Shown piece after piece: positions 17,669 to 27,800 of a stretch of DNA of 64,000 bases. Below the pieces are notes generated by a model that worked only from the letters and a program-made list of their open reading frames with translations, ran no database searches and was not told the DNA's origin. Source of the DNA: Acidobacteriota bacterium (GTDB taxonomy: Bacteria; Acidobacteriota; Blastocatellia; UBA7656); contig JACQDB010000038.1 of assembly GCA_016201275.1 (NCBI GenBank), forward strand, positions 40,704-104,703, in the 5' to 3' direction. Within the stretch, counting starts at the first letter, position 1; each line of letters opens with the position of its first letter. The translations under genes were made by a program, and so were the position numbers.

Positions 17669-19126
17669 ATGAATTTGCCGATGATTATTCAAGGCGGCAT
17701 GGGCGTAGCGATTTCGGATTGGCGATTGGCGAAAGCGGTTTCGCAATTGGGGCAGTTGGGCGTGGTTTCGGGAACCGGATTGAGTCGCGTGTTAATCAGT
17801 CGCTTGATGGACGGCGACTTTGCCGGACACATACGCCGCGCCTTGAACCATTTCCCTATTCCTGAAGCGGTGCAAAATATTTTGCAGCGTTATTTTATTG
17901 CCAAAGGAAAAGCGCCGCAGCAAGCCTACAAAACCCCGCCGGTTTATAGCATCCGTCCCCCGAAGGTTCTCGATCAACTGACGGTCATCGCTAATTTTGT
18001 CGAGGTCTTTCTTGCCAAAGAAAATCATAGAGGTTTGGTTGGCATCAACCTGCTTGAAAAAGTGCAGATGCCAAACCTGGCGTCGCTTTATGGAGCGATG
18101 CTCGCTGGTGTGGATTTCGTCTTGATGGGCGCGGGCATTCCCACGCAGATTGCCGGGATATTGAACCAACTGGCAAGCCACCGCCCGACGAAATATCGCC
18201 TCAATGTTTTGGGCGCAAACCACGACGACACCTACGATATTCATTTCGACCCGCCGCAGATTTTCTCTAATATTGCCGCCGTCATAGGAGAACTCAAGCG
18301 TCCGCGTTTTCTGCCGATTATCGCTTCGACGGCGTTGGCGCAAGCTCTGCTCAAACGCAGCGAAGGCAAGGTGGATGGTTTCGTAATCGAAGGTCACAGG
18401 GCTGGCGGACACAATGCGCCGCCGCGTGGCGCATTAAAACTCAATGAGCAAAGCGAACCAATTTACAGCGACAAAGATGTGGTGGAGTTAGAAAAAATTC
18501 GGCAGTTGGGCTTGCCTTTCTGGTTGGCGGGAGGGTATGGGCATCCAGAGCAATTACAGAAAGCTTTGGACGCCGGGGCAACAGGCATTCAAGTAGGAAC
18601 AGCCTTTGCCCTGTGCCACGAATCAGGACTGGAGCCGGAATTGAAAACGCGCTTGCTCGCCCAGGCGCTTCACCAGAAGGCAAAGGTCAGCACCAGTTTC
18701 AACGCCTCGCCGACCGGCTTTCCTTTCAAAGTCGCGCAACTGGAAGGTACTTTGTCAGAGCAGGGAATTTATGAAGCGCGTCCTCGCGTCTGCGACCTGG
18801 GCTTTCTTCGCGCACTGTTCAAACGCCCCGACGGCACCTTGGGTTATCGTTGTCCGGCGGAACCTGTCGAGATGTATTTGAAAAAAGGCGGACAAATCGC
18901 AGAGACTACCGGCAAGCGGTGTTTATGTAATAGCCTCGCAGCAACAGCGGGTTTCCCACAACGCCGCAAGAACGACTATCTTGAGCCGCCACTGGTGACC
19001 AGTGGCGACGACCTCACGAATGTCTGGCAATTTCTGAGTTCCGGTAAGACCACTTACTCCGCTAAAGATGTCATCAATTATTTGCTTGGCGCAATCTGGC
19101 AGCGAGATGCTGCGCTCGCCGGATAA
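17669..19126 (+). CDS. Nitronate monooxygenase family (NPD) protein
   Basis: The ATG at 17669 has AGGAG 7 nt upstream, giving 485 residues; an ATG at 17654 overlaps that site and is less likely. The FMN-binding TIM barrel is recognisable: IIQGGMGVAIS at the start, VDGFVIEGHRAGGHNAP with the catalytic His, LPFWLAGGYG and GATGIQVGTAFALCHE. The protein is longer than typical 320-360 residue enzymes and has a Cys-rich C-terminal part (KRCLCNSL). Such enzymes oxidise nitroalkanes or act as enoyl reductase-like flavoproteins. Proximity to nitrate respiration suggests detoxification, but this is inference. Confidence 0.85.
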   Translation: MNLPMIIQGGMGVAISDWRLAKAVSQLGQLGVVSGTGLSRVLISRLMDGDFAGHIRRALNHFPIPEAVQNILQRYFIAKGKAPQQAYKTPPVYSIRPPKVLDQLTVIANFVEVFLAKENHRGLVGINLLEKVQMPNLASLYGAMLAGVDFVLMGAGIPTQIAGILNQLASHRPTKYRLNVLGANHDDTYDIHFDPPQIFSNIAAVIGELKRPRFLPIIASTALAQALLKRSEGKVDGFVIEGHRAGGHNAPPRGALKLNEQSEPIYSDKDVVELEKIRQLGLPFWLAGGYGHPEQLQKALDAGATGIQVGTAFALCHESGLEPELKTRLLAQALHQKAKVSTSFNASPTGFPFKVAQLEGTLSEQGIYEARPRVCDLGFLRALFKRPDGTLGYRCPAEPVEMYLKKGGQIAETTGKRCLCNSLAATAGFPQRRKNDYLEPPLVTSGDDLTNVWQFLSSGKTTYSAKDVINYLLGAIWQRDAALAG

Positions 19127-19147
19127 CGCTCCCAGTCGAGTTTCCAC

Positions 19148-19243
19148 TATAGCGGCTTGCAGATGTGGGCGATTTGTTGAGAGGCGGTCGGAGACCGCCT
19201 CTCAACAAGGTGTCGTGGTCGTGGGCAAATGAAATTCGCTATA
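19148..19243. repeat. TATAGCG-bounded palindromic element, copy 1
   Basis: The 96-bp element is bounded by TATAGCG (19148-19154) and CGCTATA (19237-19243). Its core is a perfect hairpin, GTTGAGAGGCGGT and ACCGCCTCTCAAC (19176-19206). On the minus strand about 70 bp match the element at 28001-28093. It lies between the convergent NPD and actF::narK genes. The core hairpin alone recurs at 30465-30552 and in variant form near 60000. Confidence 0.8.
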
Positions 19244-19273
19244 AGGGTAATTTTTGATAGCCCATTTTCATCC

Positions 19274-21649
19274 TCATCGTGCCGTTGCCGCTTCGTAAGG
19301 TTGGTCTTTGCGGCGCAGGAAAATAAAATAGTTCACGGTGAAACACATCAAGGCGAAGCCCGAAAGAAAGACAAAACCCAAGGTGTATGAGCCTGTCTGT
19401 CCACGAATCACGCCTAACACCAGCGGTGGGAAAAAGCCGCCGAGACCGCCCGCCGCGCCTACTAATCCGGTGATCGTGCCGGTCTCTTTCGGGAAGTATT
19501 GCGGCACTAATTTAAACACCGCGCCGTTGCCAGCACCTAGCATAGCCGCGCATCCCAAAGCCCCTGCGGTAAAAATAATGATGTTTGAAGAAGTCAATCC
19601 AAGCGCCAAAATCGCTATGCCCGCAAGCACAAAAAATAACACCAACGCGCCGCCATATCTGTCCGCCAAGCCACCGCCAAACGGACGCATCGCCGTTGCC
19701 ACAATGACGAAGCCCGCGACACGCGCTCCCGCATCGGTCAGCGTCAAAGCGAAAATATCTTTAAGCAGCGTTGGCAAATAAATGCTCAAGGCAACAAAAC
19801 CACCAAAGGTCAGAAAATAGAATAACGACAATACCCAAGCAATCGGCTCACGTTTCAAGATAGCGAAATACTCGCCAATTTTTTTGGGTTGCGTTTTCAC
19901 AGATGCGTTGCGAGCGAACATCAAAAACACTACGCCGAATAAACCCGCCGCCGCGCCAAAGACCCAGAACGGCACACGCCAATTTCCTGTTGCCGCAACC
20001 AAAGCGGGTGCGCCGAAAACGGCTATGGATTGCCCTATGTTGCCCATGCCGTAAACCCCAAGCGCGATGCCTTGTTGATGCGCCGGAAACCATTTCGAGG
20101 TGAACGACACGCCTACCGAAAAACTCATTCCGGCAAAGCCTAATAAAAAACCCCAAGCAATGAGCGAGGTGTAAGAGTTGCTGAAACTCGCGCCGATTGC
20201 CGGAAGCAAGCAGAAGCACAACAGCAAGCCGAAGACTTTGCGCCCACCGAATTTGTCCGCCAAAATCCCTAAAGGCAAACGCCCAAGTGAGCCTAACAGC
20301 ACAGGCACGGCTATCAGCATGGAAGTTTGCCAAGGCGTCAGGTTGTACATCTCGCGAAAGCGCGGAGCCAGCGACCCCATCAATCCCCAGACCGCAAAGG
20401 TGACGGCGAAACCTATGGTTGAAAGCGCCAGAGCGCGATAAGCCTGCGCGTCCCACACCAGGTGTTCTTCGGGCGTTTCATAAGAATGCAGCGCCAGACT
20501 CTCCGATAAATAGGGGTCGTGTTTGGGCAGCATCGCAGCTTTTTTTAGTCCATCGAGGAACGCCCAAACAAAGAGCGCCGCGAAGCCAATTACCAAAGCA
20601 AGGTCAACATAATTAGGCAACGCGGAAAGCCCTAGAGCAGGAAAAATCATGACGTACAAATCCACCCAATGACCTATCAAGACAATCGCGCAAGCCCACA
20701 ACAACAAGCTTTCGCTGCGTTTGGCGCGGCGCGAAATCAACAGCGCGAACGGCAACAGCCAATTCAAAAACAGGTTGAGCAGGAAGAGAAATTTCCAGCC
20801 GCCGGTCTGTGTTCGGCGTAGGTAATAGACCGTCTCTTCGGGAATGTTGGCGTAATAGATCAACAGGTATTGCGACAACCAGAGGTATGCCCAAAAGGTC
20901 GAAAAGGCAAAGACCAGTTTGCCCAAGTTGTGCAAGTGGTCTTCATTGAGTTGTGGCAACCAACCGCGACGACGCAGCAAGATGGCGACAATGGTAATTG
21001 CCGCTACGCCACTTAGAAACAATCCTGAAAAACAGTAGAAGGCATAAATCGTGCTGTAAAATTCCGGCTCCAGCGACATCAGCCAATCGAAGCTTGCCAA
21101 CGAAAAAGTCACCGCGAACACCGCTAGAAAAATCGCTGATAACTTCTTACTTCGCGTTGCGTGTTCAGGCGCTCCGTCTTCGTCTTGTTGACGCGATTCT
21201 CTGACCATGAACCAGGCGAAGAAAACCCATAGAGCCAGCGCCACAAACATTCGCGCAAAGAAAAACGGCGTGTTCAAAAATGCCAGTTTCATTTGCAAAC
21301 CGGCGCTTGCTCCTGCCCTTGAAAGATGCGTCCATTCATAAAGCGTGTGCCTGCCAAAAAAAATGGTCAGCATAGCGATTGCGCCAAACGGCAGGTAATT
21401 CATCAAGGCTTCGGGGATGCGACGAATGACCGCGCTCCATCCGGCATTTGACACATGATAGATACTTAAAAAGACCATCGCGCCAAGCGCCAGCGTCAAA
21501 AAATAAAAAACGTTGAGCAAGACTCCCGCCCACAAGCGCGAGCTGTTTGCAAGAATGCCTATGAGCAAACCCGTTGCGCCAACCCCTAGCCCGATGGTCA
21601 AAATTTTTCGTTCGCGCTCTGCTATAAAAGAATTGTTTGGCATCATCAT
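19274..21649 (-). CDS. Fusion of complex III subunit ActF with a NarK-type nitrate/nitrite transporter
   Basis: One uninterrupted 791-residue frame. Residues 1-392 form ActF, the quinone-binding NrfD-like subunit of alternative complex III (about ten helices; SFDWLMSLEPEFYSTIYAF; ending HDPYLSESLALHSYE, close to the usual ActF end). Residues 400-791 form a complete 12-helix nitrate/nitrite porter of the MFS: GLMGSLAPRFR, the signature region MSFSVGVSFTSKWFPAHQQG, GMGNIGQS, AGNGAVFKLVPQYFP and the nitrate signature GGLGGFFPPLVLG. The junction is at about position 20467. Last gene of the operon. SD GGAGTA (21653-21658) is followed by tandem ATGs at 21649, 21646 and 21643. Both halves look intact; a lost stop codon is the alternative explanation. 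Confidence 0.92.
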   Translation of the reverse strand: MMMPNNSFIAERERKILTIGLGVGATGLLIGILANSSRLWAGVLLNVFYFLTLALGAMVFLSIYHVSNAGWSAVIRRIPEALMNYLPFGAIAMLTIFFGRHTLYEWTHLSRAGASAGLQMKLAFLNTPFFFARMFVALALWVFFAWFMVRESRQQDEDGAPEHATRSKKLSAIFLAVFAVTFSLASFDWLMSLEPEFYSTIYAFYCFSGLFLSGVAAITIVAILLRRRGWLPQLNEDHLHNLGKLVFAFSTFWAYLWLSQYLLIYYANIPEETVYYLRRTQTGGWKFLFLLNLFLNWLLPFALLISRRAKRSESLLLWACAIVLIGHWVDLYVMIFPALGLSALPNYVDLALVIGFAALFVWAFLDGLKKAAMLPKHDPYLSESLALHSYETPEEHLVWDAQAYRALALSTIGFAVTFAVWGLMGSLAPRFREMYNLTPWQTSMLIAVPVLLGSLGRLPLGILADKFGGRKVFGLLLCFCLLPAIGASFSNSYTSLIAWGFLLGFAGMSFSVGVSFTSKWFPAHQQGIALGVYGMGNIGQSIAVFGAPALVAATGNWRVPFWVFGAAAGLFGVVFLMFARNASVKTQPKKIGEYFAILKREPIAWVLSLFYFLTFGGFVALSIYLPTLLKDIFALTLTDAGARVAGFVIVATAMRPFGGGLADRYGGALVLFFVLAGIAILALGLTSSNIIIFTAGALGCAAMLGAGNGAVFKLVPQYFPKETGTITGLVGAAGGLGGFFPPLVLGVIRGQTGSYTLGFVFLSGFALMCFTVNYFIFLRRKDQPYEAATAR

Positions 21650-21665
21650 GATTACTCCGAGAAAA

Positions 21666-21957
21666 GGTTTGGAGTACCGCCTGAAGGTTTTTTGAAAAAT
21701 AATCCGACAATAGCCCGCGAAGCGGGTGCCAGCATAAAGCCCCGTTCGTCAGAGCGGGGTAGGCGGTGGTTGCAGGACTTCCGAGCCTGCGAAGCGGGCG
21801 ATAGCCGATGGTCTATCGCCCGCTTCGCAGGCTCGGATATCTGGTTCGTTCGCTACCCAAGGTTCGCTATGCTTCACCTTGGGCTAAATGCTTACGCCCA
21901 CCTTCGTGGGCTTGTCCGATTCATTCTTCAAAGATCATCAGGCGGTACTCCAAACTT
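21666..21957. repeat. Composite palindromic element between actE and actF::narK
   Basis: Outer arms GGTTTGGAGTACCGCCTGA (from 21666) and TCAGGCGGTACTCCAAAC (to 21955) bracket REP-like units. The strongest is a perfect 24-bp stem at 21781-21804 and 21813-21836 with an 8-nt loop; its core is GCGAAGCGGGCGATAG. Other units are TAGCCCGCGAAGCGGG (21711) with CATAAAGCCCCG, and GCCCACCTTCGTGGGC. The element fills the 321-bp junction, ending 14 bp from the actE stop and 17 bp from the actF start. Confidence 0.85.
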
Positions 21958-21970
21958 CTATTTCAAACTT

Positions 21971-22531
21971 TTACTTCCCCTGCAATTGGCGTATGTAAAG
22001 AATCACTTTCCAACGGTCATCAACGCCGACTTGCGCGGCGTGCGCGGGCATATCTTTGCGCCCCAAGGTAATCGCATGAAACATCGCGCCGTCTGGCACA
22101 TTCTTTGAAGTTTCGGTTTTGTATGAAGGCGGGTTCGGATACTTGGGAATAATCGCGCCGTCACCGCCGCCACTCGCGCCGTGACACACCGCGCAATAAT
22201 TTGCAAAGACGTACTGCCCACGCGCCAGATTTTCCACCGTCGCCGCAAAGGGGTTTTTCAACTCGCGTCCGGCTCTTGCCGCTTCGTTTTCACTCGCGCC
22301 GTAATGAAAAGGTTGATAGCCTCTAGCGATAGTTCCGGCAATGGGCATCTGCCCGGTCATGTGATTCGGCAACACCGGATTTGTGGTCTGCGAAAGATAA
22401 GCAGGCGAATATTGCATCTGCGTAGTCCACTCGCGATTTCGCACCGTCACCTCACGACCCAATAAATAAATGCCGCCGCATACGACTAGCGGCAAAAGCA
22501 TGACTGCCAACCATGTGAGTGTTTTTCTCAT
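21971..22531 (-). CDS. actE: Alternative complex III monoheme cytochrome c subunit ActE
   Basis: The 186-residue protein has an N-terminal signal/anchor with a lipobox-like LVVCG, then a single CxxCH heme site (CAVCHGASGGGDG) and the distal methionine region (GRKDMPAHAAQV). ActE takes electrons from the complex III core at the periplasmic face and delivers them onward. Its start overlaps the actD stop by 4 bp, indicating translational coupling. The family also carries the NHMTGQMPIAGTIARG segment seen here. The anchor suggests a lipid-modified membrane attachment, as known for ActE of Rhodothermus. Confidence 0.93.
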   Translation of the reverse strand: MRKTLTWLAVMLLPLVVCGGIYLLGREVTVRNREWTTQMQYSPAYLSQTTNPVLPNHMTGQMPIAGTIARGYQPFHYGASENEAARAGRELKNPFAATVENLARGQYVFANYCAVCHGASGGGDGAIIPKYPNPPSYKTETSKNVPDGAMFHAITLGRKDMPAHAAQVGVDDRWKVILYIRQLQGK

Positions 22532-23070
22532 ACGAATTGATCTCCTTCAATGACGCGAATCGCCCCGTGTTTATTGAATATTTTTAACGCTTTTCGCATA
22601 TCGAATGCGGCATCGGCTTGTTTCAAGACCAACACGAAACGGTCGTCGGTGACGCGATCAAAGGTCAATTTTTTGCTGAACAACCACAGACGATTTCTAA
22701 CTAACAAAACGCCAATGGCTATCAAACCCGAAAACAAAACCATCAACTCGAAGGTCACGGGGATGAATAGCGGAAACGAATTGAAGGGCTTGCCGCCGAC
22801 GTTCAGGGGCCAATCGTAAGCCGAAGTCCAGACCTGCAAACCCAAGCCAAAGGTCAGCCCTACGGCTCCGGCTATGAAGGCTATCCAAGTCAATTTTGAC
22901 CGCTTCAAACCGATGGCTTGATCCAAGCCGTGAACCGGAAAAGGGGTGAAGGCGTCGTGAATCTCAAAGCCCGATTCTCGCGCTTCAATCGCTGCCTCTT
23001 TCAAATCCTCTTGACGTTTGAAATAGACAGCGATGTAGCGCACGTTGATGGTATTTTTAACGGCGAGCAT
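22528..23070 (-). CDS. actD: Alternative complex III subunit ActD (DUF3341)
   Basis: The 180-residue protein has a cytoplasmic alpha/beta N-terminal domain (YIAVYFKRQEDLKEAAIEAR, DAFTPFPVHGLDQAIG) and two membrane helices (about 60-80 and 103-125), then a C-terminal ferredoxin-like tail. This is the normal DUF3341 layout. ActD is a structural membrane subunit without cofactors. Its start lies 14 bp inside the end of actC and its stop overlaps the actE start, so actC-D-E form a tightly coupled block. Confidence 0.93.
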   Translation of the reverse strand: MLAVKNTINVRYIAVYFKRQEDLKEAAIEARESGFEIHDAFTPFPVHGLDQAIGLKRSKLTWIAFIAGAVGLTFGLGLQVWTSAYDWPLNVGGKPFNSFPLFIPVTFELMVLFSGLIAIGVLLVRNRLWLFSKKLTFDRVTDDRFVLVLKQADAAFDMRKALKIFNKHGAIRVIEGDQFV

Positions 23071-24463
23071 AATGCACTACCCCCTTGATTTCACTCATCG
23101 AGATGACCGGAAAGAGCCGCAGAAACAGCAGGAAAAAAGTGAAGAACATTCCAAAGCTGCCAAACATAATCGTCACCTCGGTAAGCGTCGGCGTGTAACT
23201 CGCCCAACTTGAGGGCAGAAAATCGCGGTGCAGCGAGGTGACGATAATAACGAAACGCTCGAACCACATCCCTACGTTGACCAGAATCGAAAGCACGAAA
23301 ATAGCCGGAATCGAAGTGCGTATGCGTTTCGACCAAAAGAGCTGCGGCACGATGGCGTTGCACGTCACCATCGTCCAAAAAGCCCAGGCATACGATCCCA
23401 GAGAACGGTTGATGATGACAAATGATTCATTAGGATTGCCGCTGTAAAACCCTATGAAAATTTCTGTGAGATAAGCCAGAGAGACTATCGAGCCGGTCAA
23501 CAAAGTGACTTTGCACATATTCTCCAGATGTTGCACGGTGATGTAATTTTCCAGGCGCAGCAATTTTCTCACAGCAATCATCAGCGTCATCACCATAGCA
23601 AAGCCTGAGAAGACCGCTCCGGCAACAAAGTACGGCGGAAAGATGGTTGAATGCCAGCCCGGTATCACAGAGGTTGCGAAATCGAAACTGACGATGCTGT
23701 GAACCGAAAGCACCAAAGGGGTCGCCAGCGCCGCCAACACTAGATACACCGTTTCGTAACGCGACCAGGTACGATTCGAGCCGTTCCAACCGAGGCTCAT
23801 CACCTTGTAAAGTCCGCGTCGGAATTTTGAAATCGTGCGATCACGCGCCGTCGCCAAATCGGGAATCAAGCCCAAATACCAGAAGACCGCAGAGATGATG
23901 AAGTACGTCGAAATCGCGAAGAAGTCCCACACCAAGGGCGAACGAAAGTTGACCCACAACGAGCCGCGCTGATTCGGATAGGGCAATATCCAATAAAACA
24001 ACCAAGGTCTGCCCATGTGAATCACCGGAAAAATTCCGGCGCACATCACCGCAAACAAAGTCATCGCTTCCGCCGAACGATTCACCGAGGTGCGCCATTT
24101 TTGATTGAACAAAAAAAGCACCGCCGAGATGAAAGTCCCTGCGTGACCTATGCCTATCCAGAAGACGAAGTTGGTGATGTCGAAAGCCCAGCCGACGGTT
24201 TTATTCAATCCCCAAGTGCCTATGCCTGTGTTGATGGTGTGCGCGGTGGCGACGACCCCGGCGCTCATCACCACGAAGGACGAGAGGAAGGCTATCCACC
24301 AACCGACGCCGGGTTTTTTATCGAGCAGGCTGCAGATGTCTTCGGTGACTTCGCCATAGCTCTTGTCGCCTTCGATTAAAGGTTGGCGCAACGCCGAGAC
24401 GACTTCGTGCGAAGCTTCGTGTTTGCTCTCCGTGTGCGTGAGTTGTTCCAATGCAGCAGCCAT
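23057..24463 (-). CDS. actC: Alternative complex III quinone-binding subunit ActC (NrfD-like)
   Basis: The ATG at 24463 (GGAG 9 nt upstream) gives 468 residues. The open frame extends upstream only because repeat DNA is open there. About ten membrane helices are visible, with the NrfD-family segments WWIAFLSSFVVMSAGVV, FWIGIGHAGTFISAVLFLF and NVGMWFERFVIIVTSLHRDF. ActC with the iron-sulfur part of ActB forms the main quinol oxidation site and a putative proton path. It overlaps actD by 14 bp. Confidence 0.94.
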   Translation of the reverse strand: MAAALEQLTHTESKHEASHEVVSALRQPLIEGDKSYGEVTEDICSLLDKKPGVGWWIAFLSSFVVMSAGVVATAHTINTGIGTWGLNKTVGWAFDITNFVFWIGIGHAGTFISAVLFLFNQKWRTSVNRSAEAMTLFAVMCAGIFPVIHMGRPWLFYWILPYPNQRGSLWVNFRSPLVWDFFAISTYFIISAVFWYLGLIPDLATARDRTISKFRRGLYKVMSLGWNGSNRTWSRYETVYLVLAALATPLVLSVHSIVSFDFATSVIPGWHSTIFPPYFVAGAVFSGFAMVMTLMIAVRKLLRLENYITVQHLENMCKVTLLTGSIVSLAYLTEIFIGFYSGNPNESFVIINRSLGSYAWAFWTMVTCNAIVPQLFWSKRIRTSIPAIFVLSILVNVGMWFERFVIIVTSLHRDFLPSSWASYTPTLTEVTIMFGSFGMFFTFFLLFLRLFPVISMSEIKGVVHYARR

Positions 24464-24476
24464 ATTTGTAACTCCA

Positions 24477-24822
24477 CTTCCAGCCTGCGGAGCAGGCAAC
24501 CGTTCGAGAATTTCTGCAATTCTGCTTGTGGCTGGAACTCCACTTCCAGCCTGCGGAGCAGGCGATAGCATAAAGCCCTGTGCGTGAGCGCAGGGTAAAC
24601 GCGCCGCTAAGAATTTCTAAGCCCGTGAAACGGGCGATAGATTTTGCATACCATTTGTCTATCGCCCACTTCGTGGGCTTGCTCTATCGCTTTGCGTTTC
24701 CACCCAGCGTTACGCTTTGCGTTTCCACCCAGCGTTACGCTTTGCGTTTCCACCCAGCGTTACGCTTCGCTTCACACTGGGCTTTATGCTGTCGCCCACT
24801 TCGTGGGCTTAGAACTCCGGCG
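24477..24822. repeat. REP-like cluster between actB and actC
   Basis: The 382-bp junction holds two copies of CTTCCAGCCTGCGGAGCAGGC (24476 and 24545), each a short hairpin. A BIME-like pair follows: AAGCCCGTGAAACGGGCGATAG facing CTATCGCCCACTTCGTGGGCTT. Composite units contain GATAGCATAAAGCCCTGTGC. A second GCCCACTTCGTGGGC hairpin lies near 24795. The same unit types flank the RAYT-type transposase at 62620-63072. Confidence 0.85.
24691..24765. repeat. Three perfect 25-bp tandem repeats
   Basis: The unit TTTGCGTTTCCACCCAGCGT plus TACGC is repeated exactly three times (24691, 24716, 24741). A degenerate fourth unit then merges into the REP-like hairpin ending CACTGGGCTTTATGC. It lies inside the actB-actC spacer. 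Copy number is likely to vary between strains. Confidence 0.9.
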
Positions 24823-24845
24823 AACTCTACGTTCATTTCAATCCG

Positions 24846-27800
24846 TTAAGTACCTGAAGTTTTTTCACCTTCGACGTTTCGCACCTTTGCCAGATAACTA
24901 ATCGCCGGTTGCAGATTCAATTCTTCCAGCAAAATGTAATCGCGCTTGTCGTGCTTGAGTTTGTTGACGCGACTTTCGAGATTGACCAAATCACCGAAGA
25001 CGATTGCCTGCGTCGGGCAACTCTGCTGACAAGCGGTTTGTATCTCGCCATCTTTGATCTCGCGATCTTCATTGCGCGCCTGAATTTTGGCTTCTTCGAT
25101 GCGTTGAACACAGAAGGTGCATTTTTCCATCACCCCGCGAGAGCGCACCGTCACATCAGGGTTGAGCGCCAAGTTGGCAATCGGGTCAGGATGTTCATAT
25201 TCAAACCAATTGAAGCGCCGCACTTTGTACGGGCAGTTGTTGGCGCAATAGCGCGTCCCTACACAGCGATTGTAAACCTGCATATTCAAACCCTCGCTGC
25301 TATGCACGGTCGCCAACACAGGGCAGACGCTTTCGCACGAAGCGTTTTCGCATTGGGCGCACATCACAGGTTGATACACCACGCGCTCTTGGTCGTTATC
25401 GCTTTGATAGTAACGATCAATCCTCAGCCAATGCATTTCGCGTTGCCGCCGCACTTCGTCTTTGCCGACCACAGGCACGTTGTTTTCCGCCTGACAACTC
25501 AACAGACAAGCCGAACAACCCGTGCAGGCGTTGAGGTCAATCACCATGCCCCACTTATGTTCAAGGTACGCATGGTCTTGCCAGATGCTCTTGGAAGGTG
25601 CGCTTTCGCTTGCCGTTTCGCTGTAACCTTTGACCACTTCAGCCAGCGACAATTCTTTAATCAGCGGTCTGCCATCAAGCGTGTTGTGACGTTGCGTCAA
25701 AGCTAACTCAACTTTGGCAAGCGTCTTTTCTATAGTGATGTCCGCCGTTTGATATTGAAAAGTGCCGTTGTCGAAAGCCCCCAACGGATAAGAGTTGACG
25801 CCTACGCCATTGCCAATTTTACCCGCTTTGGTTCTGCCGTAACCGACAGCTATGGCTATGCAATCGTCGTGTTGTTGCGCTTGAATATAAACCGGCAGTT
25901 CGATGGTCGTATCGCCTTTGCTGAGGCGAACGACGCGACCATCTTCGAGTTTCAACTTCTCTGCAAGAGCAGGCGAAATACAAGCGTAGTTGTCCCAAGT
26001 AACTTTGCTAATCGGGTCGGGCAACTCTTGCAGCCAGGGGTTGTTTGCCAATGCGCCGTCGCGCAAAGCAATTTTTTCGTAAAGCACAAGGTTCAATTTT
26101 CCTACAGCGTTTGCCGCTCGCTCATCGAATCGCTTGATCGCCGCGCTCAAATCATCCGCGACGAAAGCGATTGGTGGCGCTGGTATTTTCGTTGCGACAC
26201 TGAGCGCGGCAGATGTGGTTGAGGCTTTCGTTGCAACAGTGAACGCGGGTTGAGTCGCTGGCGTTTTCGTTACGACAGTGAAAGCGGCTGGTGTTGTTGA
26301 GGCTTTGGTGTTGGCAGTAAACGCCGCGTTTGTCGCTGTAGTTTTCGCTTCAACAACCAACACGCCATCGTGCAAAGAGCTATCCCAAAACTCATCGAAC
26401 TTCGCGTACTTGCTTTGCTGCGGAAAAATTTTCTCTTGCCAACGCCCTCGCAACACCTCGTAAAACTTACGCTCGTCATTGCTCCAACGCAGCAGACTCT
26501 CTTGCCATGCGCGTGTTTGAAAAAGCGGCGCGATGGTCGGTTGCGCCAAACTGAAAACGCCGGTCGCAGGCTCCGCGTCATCCCAAGCTTCCAGCGTGTG
26601 ATGGCGTGGGCAAACATAATCAACCAGCGCCGAGGTTTCATCTAGATAAGCATTGAGCGAAACTTTCAAGCCGACTTTTGCCAAGCCGTTTTTGAATTCA
26701 CGGCTGTTGAAAAAATCATACGCTGGATTGGCGTCCACGATTATTAACGCGGCGACTTCTCCGGCGTTCATCTCGCGCATCAGTTCCATCATATCGCCAT
26801 CGTTTTCCATGCGCTGTTGCGTTGTCGCGTTGACCTCTAGCGTCTTGCCATAATTACCCAGCGTTTGATTGATGAAGTTGACGAGGCGCTGGGCGTCCGT
26901 GTCGTTTGCGCCGCTGACGACCAGCGATTCGCCGCGATGCTGCCACAATTCATTGGCAGCTTGCTCCACCGCTTGCAGAATTTTTGGCGCGAGGCGTTCG
27001 GCATGGATTGCCGCAAAATCATTTTGCTTTGCAGCATTGGCTTTCGTCGCTATGAACTTCGCAAGCAGCAACAGCGCGTCCATCTCTTCGGCGGATGAAA
27101 CCTTCACACGCTTATCGGCATTGCTGCCGGTCAAGGACAAGCGCGATTCAAATTGTATGTGACGTGATAACTCGCGCTTCTCTGCTTGAAGATTGCGACC
27201 CGCAGAATAATCGCGAGTAAATTGCATGGGCGAAATCCACGCGCCCAAAAAATCCGCGCTGAAACTAACAATCACCCGTGCCTTGTCGAAATGATAAACC
27301 GGCAGAGCCGCGACGTTGTGAGTTTGCCAATGTGCTGCGCCAATCGCCGCATTTGACACGCCGCGGTAAACGATATGTTTGCCATCGGCGAATTGCTGCA
27401 AAAAATTATCAATGGTCTGGCGTGAAGTAGGGCTTGAAGTAGGCGCACTCAACAAGCGCACTTTGCCGCCCGATTGTTTAATCGTGGTCAATTGCCATTT
27501 GATTTGTTGATCCACATCTTCCCAAGTTGCCGCTTGAGTTTTACTCAACGGCTGCCGCAGTCGTTCGCCGTCGTAAAGCCCAAACACCAAGCCGTGAGCC
27601 ACAGCGCACAACCCGCCTTTGCTTAAAGGGTGTTCGGGGTTGCCTTCAAGCTTTATAGGGCGACCATCGCGCACTTTGACTAACGTGCCGCAAGCCGCAG
27701 GGCAACCGCCGCAAGTCGAGGCATACCAATTGGCAACGCCGGGGGTGAATTCAACCGGCTGTTTGACGTAAGCAATAATTTTCTGCTCCGGTGCGCGACA

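Noticed and set aside
24464..24571. A 36-residue extension of ActC with two PAPQAGSGV copies.
   Set aside because: The peptide repeat is a translation of two copies of a repeat hairpin; the ATG at 24463 has GGAG upstream and matches the family start.
24477..24822. CRISPR-like repeats in the actB-actC spacer.
   Set aside because: Units vary in length, spacing is irregular and the 25-bp repeats are directly tandem without spacers; no cas gene is present.
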